Assembly: GCF_034140825.1 (NCBI RefSeq)
Contig: NC_089043.1
Coordinates: 27,202,001-27,266,000, forward strand
DNA: 64,000 nucleotides
Source: Oryza sativa Japonica Group
Lineage: Eukaryota; Streptophyta; Magnoliopsida; Poales; Poaceae
Reading direction: 5' to 3'
The notes under the pieces are model-generated. The model had not been told where the DNA came from and made no database searches. It saw nothing but the letters and a program-made list of their open reading frames with translations. How positions within the stretch are numbered: the stretch's first letter is position 1; each line of letters begins with the position of its first letter. The translations under genes and the position numbers were made by a program. This document shows, in pieces, positions 46,389-54,751 of this stretch.

Positions 46389-47690
46389 CACCAAGGTCCC
46401 TCAACTTGTCATCGAGTTACAAAATCATCCTCCAAACACAAAACCAGATATCCGGCATCCCCCAACTAATCAAAACCAGTCACAATAGATTCTTCAGTGG
46501 TTTTGACCCTAATTTTATCTTACGTGGCGGCTGAGTCAGCTTGGGACCCACGTAGACCACACATGTCAGGATACCACGTCAGCGCACACCTCTTCCCCCT
46601 CCTCTCCCTTCCTCCTCCTCTCTCTCTCTCTCTCTGGGCAAGCCGGCCGTCCGGTGGGGAGGAGATCGTCGGGGCGAGGCGGGAGAGGAGGTCCGGCGGC
46701 CGGCGACGCGGGACGCGCGCGCGGTGCTCGTGCGTACCTCTAACTCCATCAAGGAGGCCGAGCTCCGATTCGAGGAGATCAAGCAGGTCGTTGAGGCGCC
46801 GCAGGAGGCCGGCGTCGGCGTGTGGCAGAGCAGCGCAGCAACGGAGGAAAGGAGAGGGGAGCCATGGCGAAGCTATCTCCCGCCACCGTGCACAACCTCG
46901 TGCCCCGCTTCCTTCCGCTTCTGCAGACGCCGTCGACTCCTCTCCCGCCATGCGCCGCCCACTGCCTGTTGCGGAGTCACTGACTCCTCTCTCGCTAGGC
47001 GCCGCCTTCCGCACACCGTGCGCCGTTGTTTTGGAGTAGATGAAGGGGAAAGGCTAGCGTCTTGAGCGCGCGTGAGCGGGAGATGATGGAGCAGTCTTCC
47101 CGTGTCATCGTCGCCGTCATACACGCCAGCCCGCTGCTCACGCTGTCGTCACCCGCGCCGACAGCACCGACGTCGTCGTGGACGCCGACGGGCCACGCTG
47201 GCGCCTGGCAGCGGAGTTGGTGTTTGAGTGCAAGACGTGCAACAAGAGGTTCCCGTCGTTCCAGGCACTGGGTGGGTACATGACGAGCCACACGCGGCTA
47301 CAGGCGAAGCTGCTGAGCGACCCCGCCGCTGCGGCGGCCGAGAAGGACAGGGCACACGTCCACGAGTGCGCCGTGTGCGGGGTCGAGTTCTCCACCATCA
47401 CCGCTCTCACTGTCATTCTATGGTCTGGAGAGCACGAGGAAGAGAGGGAGAGGTGGAGGAGGAGGAGGCTGGTGGAAGAAGATGAATCCCTGATAGGTGA
47501 GGCCTATATGGGTTCCACTTTTTTTTACGCTGAGTGCCACGTAGGACGAAGACCTAGTCAATATACCATGTGGACATGACAAGCTAAAACCGACAGTATA
47601 TTTACTCCGGTTTTCGGATTTGGGGAGGTGTTATACCTGGTTTTATGGCTGAGGGATGCGAAGCGACGAAGGCAAGAATGAGGGAGAAAA
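46389..47690. mobile_element. MULE-like element with captured zinc-finger gene fragment
   Basis: Left (46389-46580) and right (47490-47690) parts are similar in inverted order. Matching pieces include AAAACCAGATATCC with AAAACCAGGTATAAC, GTGGTTTTGACC with GTCGGTTTTAGC, and TACGTGGCGGCTGAG with TACGTGGCACTCAG. Long decayed inverted ends around a GC-rich, gene-like core are the mark of a Pack-MULE. The core includes the zinc-finger fragment listed next. No clean 9-bp duplication is seen, so the outer limits are approximate. Confidence 0.55.
47178..47579 (+). pseudogene. C2H2 (ZAT/C1-2i-type) zinc-finger gene fragment
   Basis: An open frame of 133 residues carries one recognisable finger, FECKTCNKRFPSFQALGGYM, in which the usual QALGGH His is Tyr although TSH keeps a later His. 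A second half-finger, HECAVCGVEFSTITAL, lacks the QALGGH helix altogether. Functional ZAT-type repressors have two intact QALGGH fingers plus an EAR motif; neither condition holds. The fragment lies inside a TIR element, and the C-terminal 60 residues run into the element's end. I read it as a captured and decayed piece rather than a host gene; it could still be transcribed. Confidence 0.7.
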
Positions 47691-47970
47691 AATAGACTTA
47701 TTGCATACATATATAGAGTAGCTAGCAGCTGTTGGGTAACGGTAACGCAACGCAGGCCCAGAGAGCAAGAATTGAAGCAACCGCATGTATCCCTTCCCAC
47801 CACATCCTTGATCAAGGAACGGAAGCACTCAAATCTTTGCTCCTACGCATGCACCCATCAATTCATATACTCTATTGATCCAATGCTGTGTTGATTTGCC
47901 CGATGCTTAATCGATCAGAGACAATGAAGCAACACGCGGGCTAGCTAGTATTAGATCGACAAGGAGGAAA

Positions 47971-49197
47971 ATGAACAAGTGCAGGTCTAGCAGTAGCAGT
48001 AGCAATAGCAGGGCCTTGTATGCTCTCCTCCTCACTTCTCTTATACTAACAGTAATAATATTGTACCTCCCGCCTCCACCTGATCCTCTTTCCCAATCCC
48101 AATTCGAATTCGACCAACTAAAGCTTGACGATCATCCGCCGCCACCGCAGCTGCACCGCCGCAGGACGAAGCGGTGCGCCGAGCACCTCAGGTGGGCGGC
48201 CTCCCTCGCCTCTCAACACAATGCCACCCTCCTGCTCACCGTCGATCGCAACCAGGCCGCCGGCTGCGCCAACTTCACCACCATCCAGAAGGCGGTGGAC
48301 GCGGTGCCCGACTACGCCGCCACACGCACGCTCATCGCCGTGGACGCCGGCATCTACAGGGAGAAGGTGGTGGTGTGGTCCAACAAGACGGCCCTCACGC
48401 TGCACGGCCGCGGCAACCTCAACACCACCGTCGCCTGGAACGCCACCTCCAACTCCACCGGCGGCAGCACCGTGTACAGCGCCACCTTCACCGTCCTCGC
48501 CCCCGCCTTCGTCGCCTACAACATCACCTTCCAGAACACGTCGCCCCCGCCCGAGCCCGGGGACGCAGGGGGGCAGGCGGTGGCGCTGAGGGTGGCCGGC
48601 GACGAGGCGGCGTTCCACTGGTGCGGGGTGTACAGCGCGCAGGACACGCTGCTGGACGAGTCCGGGCGGCACCTGTTCCGCGGCTGCTACATCGAGGGCT
48701 CCATCGACTTCATCTTCGGCAACGCACGATCCCTCTACGTGGGTTGCACCATAAGCTCCGTGGCCATGGCGAGCGCGACGGGGAATAAGGAAGTGACGGG
48801 GAGCGTGACGGCGCAGGGGAGGGCGTCGGCGGCGGAGAGGACGGGGTTCGCGTTCGTGCGGTGCAGCGTGGTGGGGACGGGGCAGGTGTGGCTGGGGAGG
48901 GCGTGGGGGCCGTACGCGACGGTGGTGTTCGCGGAGACGTACCTCGGCGACGTGGTGGCGGCGGAGGGGTGGAACGACTGGGGCGACCCCGGCAGGCGGC
49001 AGCAGGTGTGGTTCGCGGAGTACGCGTGCTGGGGCCCCGGATCCGCCACCGCCGCCACCGGCAGGGTGTCCTACGCGCGGCAGCTTGACCAGCGCCAGGC
49101 CGCGCCCTTCATGGACGTCTCCTACATCGACGCCAACCAGTGGGCGCTGCCACCGTCGACGCCGGAACTCTACGGATCGAGATATACTCCCAGCTAG
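47971..49197 (+). CDS. Pectin methylesterase (pectinesterase)
   Basis: Intronless, 408 residues. A Ser-rich start is followed by one hydrophobic segment (about residues 16-34), a signal anchor or signal peptide for secretion to the cell wall. There is no N-terminal PME-inhibitor domain, so it is a short (type II-like) enzyme. The right-handed beta-helix core shows all signature residues: GIYREKV, Gln202 (GGQAVALR), Gln224-Asp225 (YSAQDTLLD), the nucleophile Asp246 (EGSIDFIFG), and Arg310 and Trp312 (LGRAWG). It removes methyl esters from homogalacturonan. The protein should be catalytically competent. It converges on the C2-domain gene; 138 bases separate the stops. A CA repeat lies just after the stop (49207-49223). 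Confidence 0.93.
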   Translation: MNKCRSSSSSSNSRALYALLLTSLILTVIILYLPPPPDPLSQSQFEFDQLKLDDHPPPPQLHRRRTKRCAEHLRWAASLASQHNATLLLTVDRNQAAGCANFTTIQKAVDAVPDYAATRTLIAVDAGIYREKVVVWSNKTALTLHGRGNLNTTVAWNATSNSTGGSTVYSATFTVLAPAFVAYNITFQNTSPPPEPGDAGGQAVALRVAGDEAAFHWCGVYSAQDTLLDESGRHLFRGCYIEGSIDFIFGNARSLYVGCTISSVAMASATGNKEVTGSVTAQGRASAAERTGFAFVRCSVVGTGQVWLGRAWGPYATVVFAETYLGDVVAAEGWNDWGDPGRRQQVWFAEYACWGPGSATAATGRVSYARQLDQRQAAPFMDVSYIDANQWALPPSTPELYGSRYTPS

Positions 49198-49335
49198 CTA
49201 GGATCACACACACACACACACACGAGTTTTAATTTAATTTGATATTGATTTGTAAGACAAGGATGATAAAAACACAAGACTCAATTACAATAATCTGACT
49301 CCCCTGCAAGTGCAATTCGAATATCATATAAATTA

Positions 49336-50208
49336 TTAATAGTCGTCATCGCCGTAGTCGTCGTAGCCACCACCGCCGCCGCCGTAGCGGTCCTCCTCCA
49401 CCCGCTCCGCCACGCGATCCTCAAACTTGTTCTCCAGGTAGCTGGCGCCGCCCGCCAGCGCCAGACCGCCAAGAACGCCGGCCGCCGCGCCAACCGCCAG
49501 CCCACCCCCCATGCCCATCTTGCTCTTCTTCTTTGCATCCACAGGAGGCGCTCCATAGCTGACAGCGGCAGGTTGAGGTGGCGCGGCGGAGCCATAGGCA
49601 GGTTGAGTAGGAGCCGCTCCTCCATAGGCCGACGGGTATCCAGCAGGAGGGGCCGCGGAGTACGGAGCCGGAGGGGCCCCGCCATAGGCATAGCCATAGC
49701 CACCAGTTGTAGTGTTACCGTAGGCGTAGGGGTCACGGGACGACTGCTGGTGGTAGGGAGCAGGGTACGCCGGCGAGGGGTCGTAGTAGCGCTTGGGCTC
49801 GCGGACGGCGACGCGGACTTCGAGGCGTCCATGGGGGCGGCCGGAGGGGCGCTTGAGGCGGAGGGAGCGGGAGGCTCGGGCGCCTATGCCGGTGTCGGCG
49901 AGGACGTCGCGGAGCGGGAGGCGCGCGGAGCCGACGAGGGGCTTGACGCCGTCGGTGGCGTTGGCGTGGACGACGTCGAGGTAGAGGACGGCGTCGTCGA
50001 GGCGGGTGGAGGGCGGGAGAGGGACGGTGAGCTTGTCATCCCAGGTGGGGTTGTCGGCGTTGTCGAGGTCGACGCGGGTGGAGCACTTGGCGCCGTCGTC
50101 GATCCACACGACGGCGTAGGGCTTGAGGTCGCCGTTGCGCCAGTTGACGTTCTTGAGGTCGCGCGCCGAGGCCACCGTCACCTCCACCTCGTAGCGCGAC
50201 GCTGCCAT
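49336..50208 (-). CDS. C2-domain protein, SRC2-like
   Basis: Intronless, 290 residues. An N-terminal C2 domain (about residues 5-125) begins YEVEVTVASARDLKNVNWRNG and includes KPYAVVWID and NPTWDDKLTVPLP. A Pro/Tyr/Ala/Gly-rich middle follows (residues 140-225, YGGAPPAP-type repeats), then KKKSKMGMGGG and a Gly/Ala hydrophobic segment (about residues 232-255) that could be membrane-inserted, and an acidic Tyr/Gly tail ending DDYGDDDY. This matches SRC2 of soybean, pepper and Arabidopsis, a cold-induced protein linked to ER-to-vacuole traffic and to Ca2+-dependent activation of RBOHF. Several loop Asp residues of a classic Ca2+ site are only partly kept. Confidence 0.88.
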   Translation of the reverse strand: MAASRYEVEVTVASARDLKNVNWRNGDLKPYAVVWIDDGAKCSTRVDLDNADNPTWDDKLTVPLPPSTRLDDAVLYLDVVHANATDGVKPLVGSARLPLRDVLADTGIGARASRSLRLKRPSGRPHGRLEVRVAVREPKRYYDPSPAYPAPYHQQSSRDPYAYGNTTTGGYGYAYGGAPPAPYSAAPPAGYPSAYGGAAPTQPAYGSAAPPQPAAVSYGAPPVDAKKKSKMGMGGGLAVGAAAGVLGGLALAGGASYLENKFEDRVAERVEEDRYGGGGGGYDDYGDDDY

Positions 50209-50769
50209 GGCTAGTGCTTTTGCTTTGTGTAATAATGCTTGTGCTCCCCTTGCTTTTTAATGGTAAGGCAAGTCAGGAGGGCAGGTCAGCGAGGCGCGTG
50301 GGTGGGTGATGGCCTGATGGGGAAGAACCGAACAAGAGGTGGTGACTGGACGCGATTTGGCTGGTGGAGGAGCTGCCATGTTTGACCGACTGCAGCGTGG
50401 GCCTGCTTCCACTTGTCAATGCTTGCTCACCTCAACCTTCGCTCTTCGCTCCTTCCTTCCTCCCTTCTTTCCTTGGGTCATCCATCAATCATCCCTACTA
50501 AATCCAATTAAATATTTTTTTGTTAGTTTAATTGCATTTTGGACTATATACATAATATTACCAAATGGCAGTTTTCTTGCATTGTTTGTTTCCAACAGCT
50601 TAGCCCTTAAGGAACGACAACACCCCCACTCATTCATCGCCGGTTTGGTGAGGGCGTCAGTTTCTTTTTTTTTTAACGAAAAAATAAATTAAGGCTCAAA
50701 TTTGACTTTACCTTGTTGAAACTGTGTTTTTTTTCCCACTCATGTTAACCGGGACTATGTTTTTTTACC
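50209..50769. other. Promoter side of the SRC2-like gene
   Basis: It contains the upstream region of the minus-strand SRC2-like gene. No gene is seen. A GTTAACCGGGAC motif at 50745-50756 is repeated at 52178-52189 beyond the next element. Confidence 0.5.
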
Positions 50770-51419
50770 CGGAAATGCTAGAGACCGGTATACCGTTGGT
50801 AGTGATCGGAACGGGATCATCCCCATTGCACTATCCGTACGACACACACGCGCATGCTTGACTAGTATTCGCTTTATCACGATCACAAGACGACGTTGCT
50901 TACTCAATGCTGGCCCCGCCCATGCCACGCCTACACGTTGCACCCTTTCGAATCCCGATGGCATCATCTTGTGGTTTGTGTGTAGTACTAGTACGATTGT
51001 TATGTTGCATGGCATGGTAAACTAGGCAATGACATGTTGACTAAGCCATGCTTGGCAATCTTTTTTTTCTTTTTTCCTTTTAATCTTTTTTAGTTAAATT
51101 TGCTTGATTGCTTCATTTAGTGTAACTTTGAAAATTTACTCTGAAATATTTTTCATCACTTATACCTACAAGTATTATCCATCATTGATACCTTGTAAGT
51201 ATCATCACGATACCTATCAGGTATCATTTGTGTACATGAAAATAAATCGTCGATACACTACTACCCTATAAGTATCATCCCGGATAAGTACAAGTATCAT
51301 CACTCACTGATATCTCCTAGATATCATCACGATACATGCAAGGTATCATTTGGGTACCTATCATAAACGGGAATGCCAGGGGACGGGATACCATCCCCCA
51401 ACGGGATAGCTCCTCTTCC

Positions 51420-51690
51420 AACGCAATTCCTGCTCACTCGCTGCCGTTGCCGTTCCGCGTCGCCATCGCCGCCACGCCCATCCCACACCGCCGCCGTTGC
51501 TGTACCCTGCCACCACCGCGCCCATCCCCCGTCGACACCGCCACCGCCACCGCGCCCATCCCCCACCGCCGCCGTTGCTGTCCCCCGCCGTCGCCGCGCC
51601 TGTCCCCCGCCGCCGCCGCCGCCGCCGTCTCCGTCCTCGTCTGCAAGGGACGGCTGCAGGGGACCGACTGCGCGTGTCGAGATGCTCCTT
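51420..51690. repeat. GC-rich CCG/CCA-repeat core
   Basis: Low-complexity (CCGCCGCCG) DNA with an ~80-bp partial internal duplication around CGCCCATCCC and CCGCCGCCGTTGCTG (near 51476 and 51556). Open in several frames on both strands, which is due to composition. Confidence 0.75.
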
Positions 51691-51780
51691 CCCCAACGGG
51701 ATGCCCAGCTATATCTAGTAGGAATCACCTGATACCTGGTAGGTATCATCCAATACCTCGCAAGTATCACGCGATATATG

Positions 51781-52032
51781 GTAGAAATCGTCTGATACTT
51801 GACAAGTATCACATGATACCTCGCGAGTATCACGCTATACGTGGTAGAAATCATCTGATACATGACAGGTATCACATGATACCTCGTGAGTATCACGCGA
51901 TACGTGATTGAAATCGTCTGATACCTGACAGGTTTCACATGATATCTCGCGAGTATCACGCAATATGTGGTAGAAATCGCATGATACCTGATAAGTATCA
52001 CATGATACTTGCAAGTATCACCTGAAACGTGT
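51781..52032. repeat. 63-bp tandem array with two palindromes per unit
   Basis: Units start at 51781, 51844, 51907 and 51970, an exact 63-bp period. Each holds two dyads: GATACTTGACAAGTATC-like and GATACCTCGCGAGTATC-like. The last unit decays after about 52020; related dyads continue to 52115. Confidence 0.9.
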
Positions 52033-52163
52033 GTAGAATCGTCTGATACCTACTCAGGATCATCCTGTTGTGTAGAATCGTCTGATACCTGATAGGTATC
52101 ACACCTGATACCTACTCGGGATCATCCTGTTCGAAAACGGGATTCCGTTATATAGCAGCCCCC

Positions 52164-53015
52164 TTTTTTACCTCAGGTTAACCGGGACGATGGAAATTGC
52201 TTTATCAGATTTTTCTTTTTGTGCATCTCTTCAAGAAAGTAGGTAGGTTTTGTTATGTAAGTTTTTTTTATTGTACAGAAGATGCACACTCACTATGTCT
52301 GGATTCAAACGTAGGATTAGGTTTTTTGGGACAGAGGGAGTACATCACATTACACTCACACACTTTTTTTATTACATGGTAGACGCACACGCGAAACAAA
52401 CTCCACCACACTCGTAAATACGTTCCCTATCAGGTACATAATATTCGTGGGTGGATTTAAACCCTGGTGGATGAAGTCATACATCCACGTCTCCACCCTC
52501 ACGCCACTTGTGCTTTCCCATCATAAGTTTTACACCATCAATTACGAGGCGATTACTTTTTATTTTGTTTCAATTTTCAGTTATGTCTAAATTGTTTGAA
52601 GTAACATAAACATCTTACTAAGGGTGTGTTTAGTTCACGCCAAAATTGGAAGTTTGATTGAAATTGAAACGATGTGATGAAAAAGTTAGAAGTTTGTGTG
52701 TGTAAGAAAGTTTTGATGTGATGGAAAAGTTGGAAATTTGAAGAAAAAGTTTGGAACTAAACTCAGCCTAAGTTTAAATGCTTTCAAATAAAAACATTTC
52801 TAAAGATTGCATCATCATATTTGATGATTTCAGAACGCCCAAACCCAAAGCACGGCAGGAAGAAAACCTGAAGGCGCAGCATGGGCACGGTCGATGGAGG
52901 TTGAATGCACGCCACATTTCTGACATCTTGTATTGCCGGACGAAAAAGAACTGTTTTGCACGAAAGGAGAGAGAAGGCAGAAGTGGTTAGTTGGGGGAAA
53001 TGGGCTGGGCTTGTT
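52164..53015. other. Intergenic with one Tourist-like MITE
   Basis: A MITE at 52622-52768 is the only feature seen. The rest is AT-rich. Confidence 0.5.
52622..52768. mobile_element. Tourist-like MITE, copy 3 of 3 (147 bp)
   Basis: It starts GGGTGTGTTTAGTT and ends AACTAAACTCAGCC, with TAA duplications at 52619-52621 and 52769-52771. Same family and orientation as 42197-42342. Confidence 0.88.
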
Positions 53016-53019
53016 ACTT

Positions 53020-53090
53020 GCACAGCCCAACAAAGTCCCTCAAAAGGGCCTAGCCCATTAAGCCCATTGGACGAAACCCTAAACTCTTTC
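53020..53090 (+). promoter_or_regulatory. Site II and telobox promoter motifs of the cyclophilin gene
   Basis: GCCCA/TGGGC-type motifs occur at about 53024, 53046, 53053 and 53062 (GGGCCTAGCCCATTAAGCCC). A telobox AAACCCTAAA follows at 53086-53095 region. This combination is known from plant genes of translation and growth, bound by TCP and telobox factors. It fits a constitutive housekeeping cyclophilin. Confidence 0.65.
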
Positions 53091-53187
53091 CTGAGGTCTT
53101 TTTATGCCGCCGAGCCGTCCCCTTCCTCTTCCTCCTCATCAGATTGTTTCCGCCGCCGACGCGCCGATCTCCTCCTTCCAGTTCCAG

Positions 53188-53511
53188 GTGGGTTCTTCCT
53201 CCTTTGCGTGCTGCTGCTTTAATTTGGTGCGCACATATCGAAGGCTTTTAGGCGTCGAGTAATCAAAAGGCCTAATGAGCTCAAAGCTTGTGCAAGATCG
53301 ATCGATTTTGTCAATTCTCCATCCACACCTTTGCCGCCTCCATTAGGCATCTGGGATGGATGGATGTTGTCCACACTTCACTTGTTCTTCTTTATCAATC
53401 TTTGTTTGCTTCTACTTCACTAGTAATAGCATGTTATGGAGATTGTATATATGTAATGGAGTAGTAGGAGTATTCGTTCGATTTGATTAACTGAACTGAA
53501 CTAGCCTCCAG
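53188..53511 (+). other. Probable 5' UTR intron of the cyclophilin gene
   Basis: A donor after GTTCCAG at 53187 and an acceptor CTCCAG at 53511 sit eight bases before the ATG. A leader intron of this size is common in highly expressed grass genes. Inferred from junction sequences only. Confidence 0.55.
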
Positions 53512-53519
53512 GCTAAGCC

Positions 53520-54059
53520 ATGGCGAGCAAGAACCCCAAGGTGTTCTTCGACATCCTCATCGGCAAGGCCAGGGCCGGCCGCGTCGTCATGGAGCTCTTC
53601 GCCGACACCGTCCCCAAGACGGCCGAGAACTTTCGCTGCCTCTGCACCGGCGAGAAGGGCCTCGGCGCCTCCGGCAAGCCGCTGCATTACAAGGGTTCTG
53701 CCTTCCACCGTATCATACCCAACTTCATGTGCCAGGGCGGCGACTTCACCCGCGGCAACGGCACCGGCGGCGAGTCCATCTACGGCGACAGGTTTGCCGA
53801 CGAGAACTTCAAGCTGCGCCACACCGGCCCAGGCGTGCTCTCCATGGCCAACGCAGGGCCAAACACCAACGGCTCCCAATTCTTCATCTGCACCACGCGT
53901 ACCACCTGGCTCGACGGCAAGCACGTCGTTTTCGGCAAGGTCGTCGACGGATACACCGTCGTCGAGAAGATGGAGCAAGTCGGCTCCGGCTCTGGCGGCA
54001 CGGCCGAGCGCGTCCTCATCGAGGACTGCGGCCAGCTCGCCGACGACCACGCCAACTGA
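53520..54059 (+). CDS. Cyclophilin, cytosolic peptidyl-prolyl cis-trans isomerase
   Basis: An intronless coding region of 179 residues. It is a single cyclophilin domain from residue 7 to about 172, with no targeting signal. Catalytic and cyclosporin-binding residues are kept: [15 protein letters not shown] (Arg64), GSQFFICT and Trp130 (the human CypA Trp121 equivalent). The plant-specific loop [13 protein letters not shown] (about residues 46-58) is present, as in Arabidopsis ROC and rice CYP18-type proteins. A short acidic tail ADDHAN ends the protein. It catalyses proline isomerisation in folding and signalling. The ATG context and leader intron support the start. Confidence 0.95.
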   Translation: MASKNPKVFFDILIGKARAGRVVMELFADTVPKTAENFRCLCTGEKGLGASGKPLHYKGSAFHRIIPNFMCQGGDFTRGNGTGGESIYGDRFADENFKLRHTGPGVLSMANAGPNTNGSQFFICTTRTTWLDGKHVVFGKVVDGYTVVEKMEQVGSGSGGTAERVLIEDCGQLADDHAN

Positions 54060-54751
54060 TTATATTAGATTACTTACTTACTAGAGTATATTTTCTTCCT
54101 TTTACAAGGAATTTTGTGACATTGTTCCGTTCTTCTTCTTGTATCAATAACAATCCAATGTTAGAAAACATTTATTTATAACTATGCTCTTAGCCCTCAA
54201 TGTTATATAGCTATTGCCTTGCTCTGAAACTGACTGATTCTAGCCGAACAACAACACATTACACACTCACAATTTGTGTTCCTTGTGTGTTACCCTAAGA
54301 AGAACGCAGTAGCTACTACCTGACTAGCACAACGAGCAGATTCCTACTTATGTGTTCCTACTTTCACACAGTAATAATTCTTCCAAAACTTAGGGAGAAT
54401 TAGTCCCTACTTTCACACAGTAATAATTTCTTCCAAAACTTGGGGAGAATTAGTCAAAGTAACTACACCAGCTGCAATGTCTTTCACTGCATGCAACAAG
54501 ATAGTGTTAAGCATTTCTTCTCTATTATTCTTGTTTTTTCCCTTACAAACACACACACACACACACACACACACAAAACTGTACAACAAGCTCTATTCTT
54601 CTATTTCCCCCAAAGCCGGCAGACTTTCGCCTTTACCCATGGGAGAACTAAGGAGCAACAAAAATATGCTTTCCTCTATTGTATCGAGATGACAAACTAC
54701 AGAATAGATGGAGATTATCCTGCAAAAAGCTTGAAAAGGAACTTCTACTTG
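54060..54751. other. Shared 3' region of convergent cyclophilin and lipase genes
   Basis: It contains both 3' UTRs. A 49-bp tandem duplication (54358-54456) and a CA repeat at 54547-54576 are seen; no gene. Confidence 0.55.
54358..54456. repeat. 49-bp tandem duplication
   Basis: The unit starting CTACTTTCACACAGTAATAA occurs at 54358 and 54407 with two or three differences, downstream of the cyclophilin stop. Confidence 0.85.

Larger units (their letters stand above)
50770..52163. mobile_element. MULE-like non-autonomous element built of palindromic repeats
   Basis: The element is flanked by TTTTTTACC at 50761-50769 and 52164-52172, a 9-bp duplication of the Mutator kind. The ends are inverted and about 70-75% alike over some 50 bases (left ATGCTAGAGACCGGTATACC, right complement CTGCTATATAACGGAATCCC). 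Inside are dispersed palindromes of the GATACCT-AGGTATC type (51180-51350), a GC-rich CCG-repeat core (51420-51690) and a 63-bp tandem array (51781-52032). No transposase is present. A larger imperfect direct repeat with GTTAACCGGGAC just outside makes the exact duplication length uncertain. Confidence 0.6.

Noticed and set aside
50970-51300. CACTACTACC at 51257 as the end of a CACTA element
   Set aside because: No matching inverted end or 3-bp duplication; it lies inside the palindrome-rich element and is probably chance.
51327-52001. A 224-residue minus-strand open frame over the 63-bp array and CCG core as a real gene
   Set aside because: The openness follows from the 63-bp period and GC-rich composition; no domain is recognised. 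Kept only as a low-interest finding.
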